A DNA stretch of 6,800 nucleotides from Blastocatellia bacterium (GTDB lineage: Bacteria; Acidobacteriota; Blastocatellia; Pyrinomonadales; Pyrinomonadaceae), in NCBI GenBank assembly GCA_003488005.1, contig DNND01000008.1, positions 24,484 to 31,283 of the forward strand, in the 5' to 3' direction. The position numbers and the translations under genes are program-made. The notes below the pieces were generated by a model. That model was not told the origin of the DNA. It saw nothing but the letters and a program-made list of their open reading frames with translations, and searched no databases. Each line of letters begins with the position of its first letter. Within the stretch, counting starts at the first letter, position 1. Shown here piece after piece: positions 6,517 through 6,800 of the stretch.

Positions 6517-6578
6517 GGTGGCTTGCCCCCGCGAGTCGAATGCCAAGCGATCGGGTGAGGAAGGAAGGGGCATCCGCC
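6517..6578. repeat. Short imperfect palindromic repeat
   Basis: GGTGGCTTGCCCC (6517-6529) is an imperfect inverted copy of GGGGCATCCGCC (6567-6578): read on one strand, the arms are GGTGGCTTGCCCC and GGCGGATGCCCC, differing by two substitutions and one indel. The 37-bp centre contains no ORF. The arms look like the GC-rich intergenic repeats found in multiple copies in some soil bacterial genomes, but the copy number here cannot be judged from one window. It directly abuts the amidohydrolase-like remnant. Confidence 0.4.
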
Positions 6579-6592
6579 TTTTGATCTTTGAG

Positions 6593-6733
6593 TTATTTCA
6601 AGGTGTCGTCGATGTTCTACGCCCGGTTACCGGCAAGGACCACCAGATCCGCAGCCTTTCCGGCCGCTATGGAAACGAGCGCCGTGAGTCCGTCAAATCG
6701 CCAGTCCAACGTCGCCTTCGAGCACCGATGTCT
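6593..6733 (-). pseudogene. Decayed amidohydrolase C-terminal remnant
   Basis: Reading the minus strand from about 6718, one frame gives KATLD...ALVSIAAGKAADLVVLAGN, an in-frame TAG (6619-6617), then NIDDTLK and a TAA (6595-6593). The GKAADLVVLAGNP-xENIDDTLK pattern is typical of the C-terminal strand region of amidohydrolase-superfamily (imidazolonepropionase-like) enzymes, where G-K-x-A-D-L-V-V-L precedes D/G-N/D-P and an N-I-x-x-T-x-K motif. The same frame also has a TGA upstream (6736-6734), and the expected NAAR-ALG segment is not recognisable. The catalytic barrel is not seen within the window. It therefore looks like a broken fragment rather than a gene. The match is short, so a chance resemblance remains possible. 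Confidence 0.4.
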
Positions 6734-6800
6734 TCAGCTGCGGGCGCTCTCCGCTCTTCCATAGTGCAGCAGTGTGTAATACCCGATACCTGATGGGCCC

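Larger units (their letters stand above)
6454..6800. other. Gene-free tail downstream of the M16 operon
   Basis: No intact gene with a ribosome-binding site and family-like sequence is visible on either strand. Apart from the palindromic repeat and the amidohydrolase-like remnant, the end of the window (6737-6797, minus) reads as a short open stretch, PSGIGYYTLLHYGRAESARS, ending in the TGA at 6736-6734. I do not recognise it. It could be the end of something lying beyond the window or non-coding. Confidence 0.45.

Noticed and set aside
6494..6793. 99-residue plus-strand open frame at the right end.
   Set aside because: It runs antisense to the amidohydrolase-like remnant and through a palindromic repeat, with Arg/Ser-rich composition and no domain pattern.

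Overview
The window (6.8 kb, mid-GC) looks like a chromosomal segment of a free-living Gram-negative-type bacterium. Three neighbouring genes encode proteins with Sec-type signal peptides: an M1-aminopeptidase-fold protein with C-terminal TPRs and a tandem pair of M16B (pitrilysin-type) peptidases. These sit with a PhnB-like VOC protein and several palindromic intergenic repeats. I would guess Acidobacteriota (Blastocatellia/Pyrinomonadales-like) from the gene styles and repeat types. That placement is inference from general familiarity, not from a marker gene.

Layout. Positions 1-224 hold a large imperfect palindrome whose right end overlaps the stop codon of a minus-strand VOC gene (221-700). 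Between that gene and the next lies a second, unrelated palindromic element (733-918), made of two inverted 48-nt REP-like units. Next on the minus strand is an M1-family protein (961-3015) with a signal peptide and a TPR tail. Its fold motifs are clear, but every catalytic signature residue appears substituted. A 461-bp divergent intergenic region (3016-3476) holds candidate promoters for both directions. On the plus strand follow two M16B genes (3477-4841 and 4853-6361) 11 bp apart. The first has the HxxEH zinc site and the second lacks it but carries the R/Y pair, the arrangement of a heterodimeric M16B protease. A probable intrinsic terminator (6391-6453) closes this two-gene operon. The last ~350 bp carry no intact gene: a short palindromic repeat and a decayed stretch resembling an amidohydrolase C-terminus on the minus strand.

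How the parts may work together. The M16 pair should form one exported zinc protease with a shared active site. The divergent M1-like protein is probably exported too but cannot work as a standard M1 zinc aminopeptidase. With its TPR tail it is better viewed as a binding or scaffold protein. Any functional link between the two is inferred only from adjacency and shared extracytoplasmic location. The most notable features are the fully dismantled M1 active site in an intact reading frame and the compensatory base change between the two REP-like hairpins.
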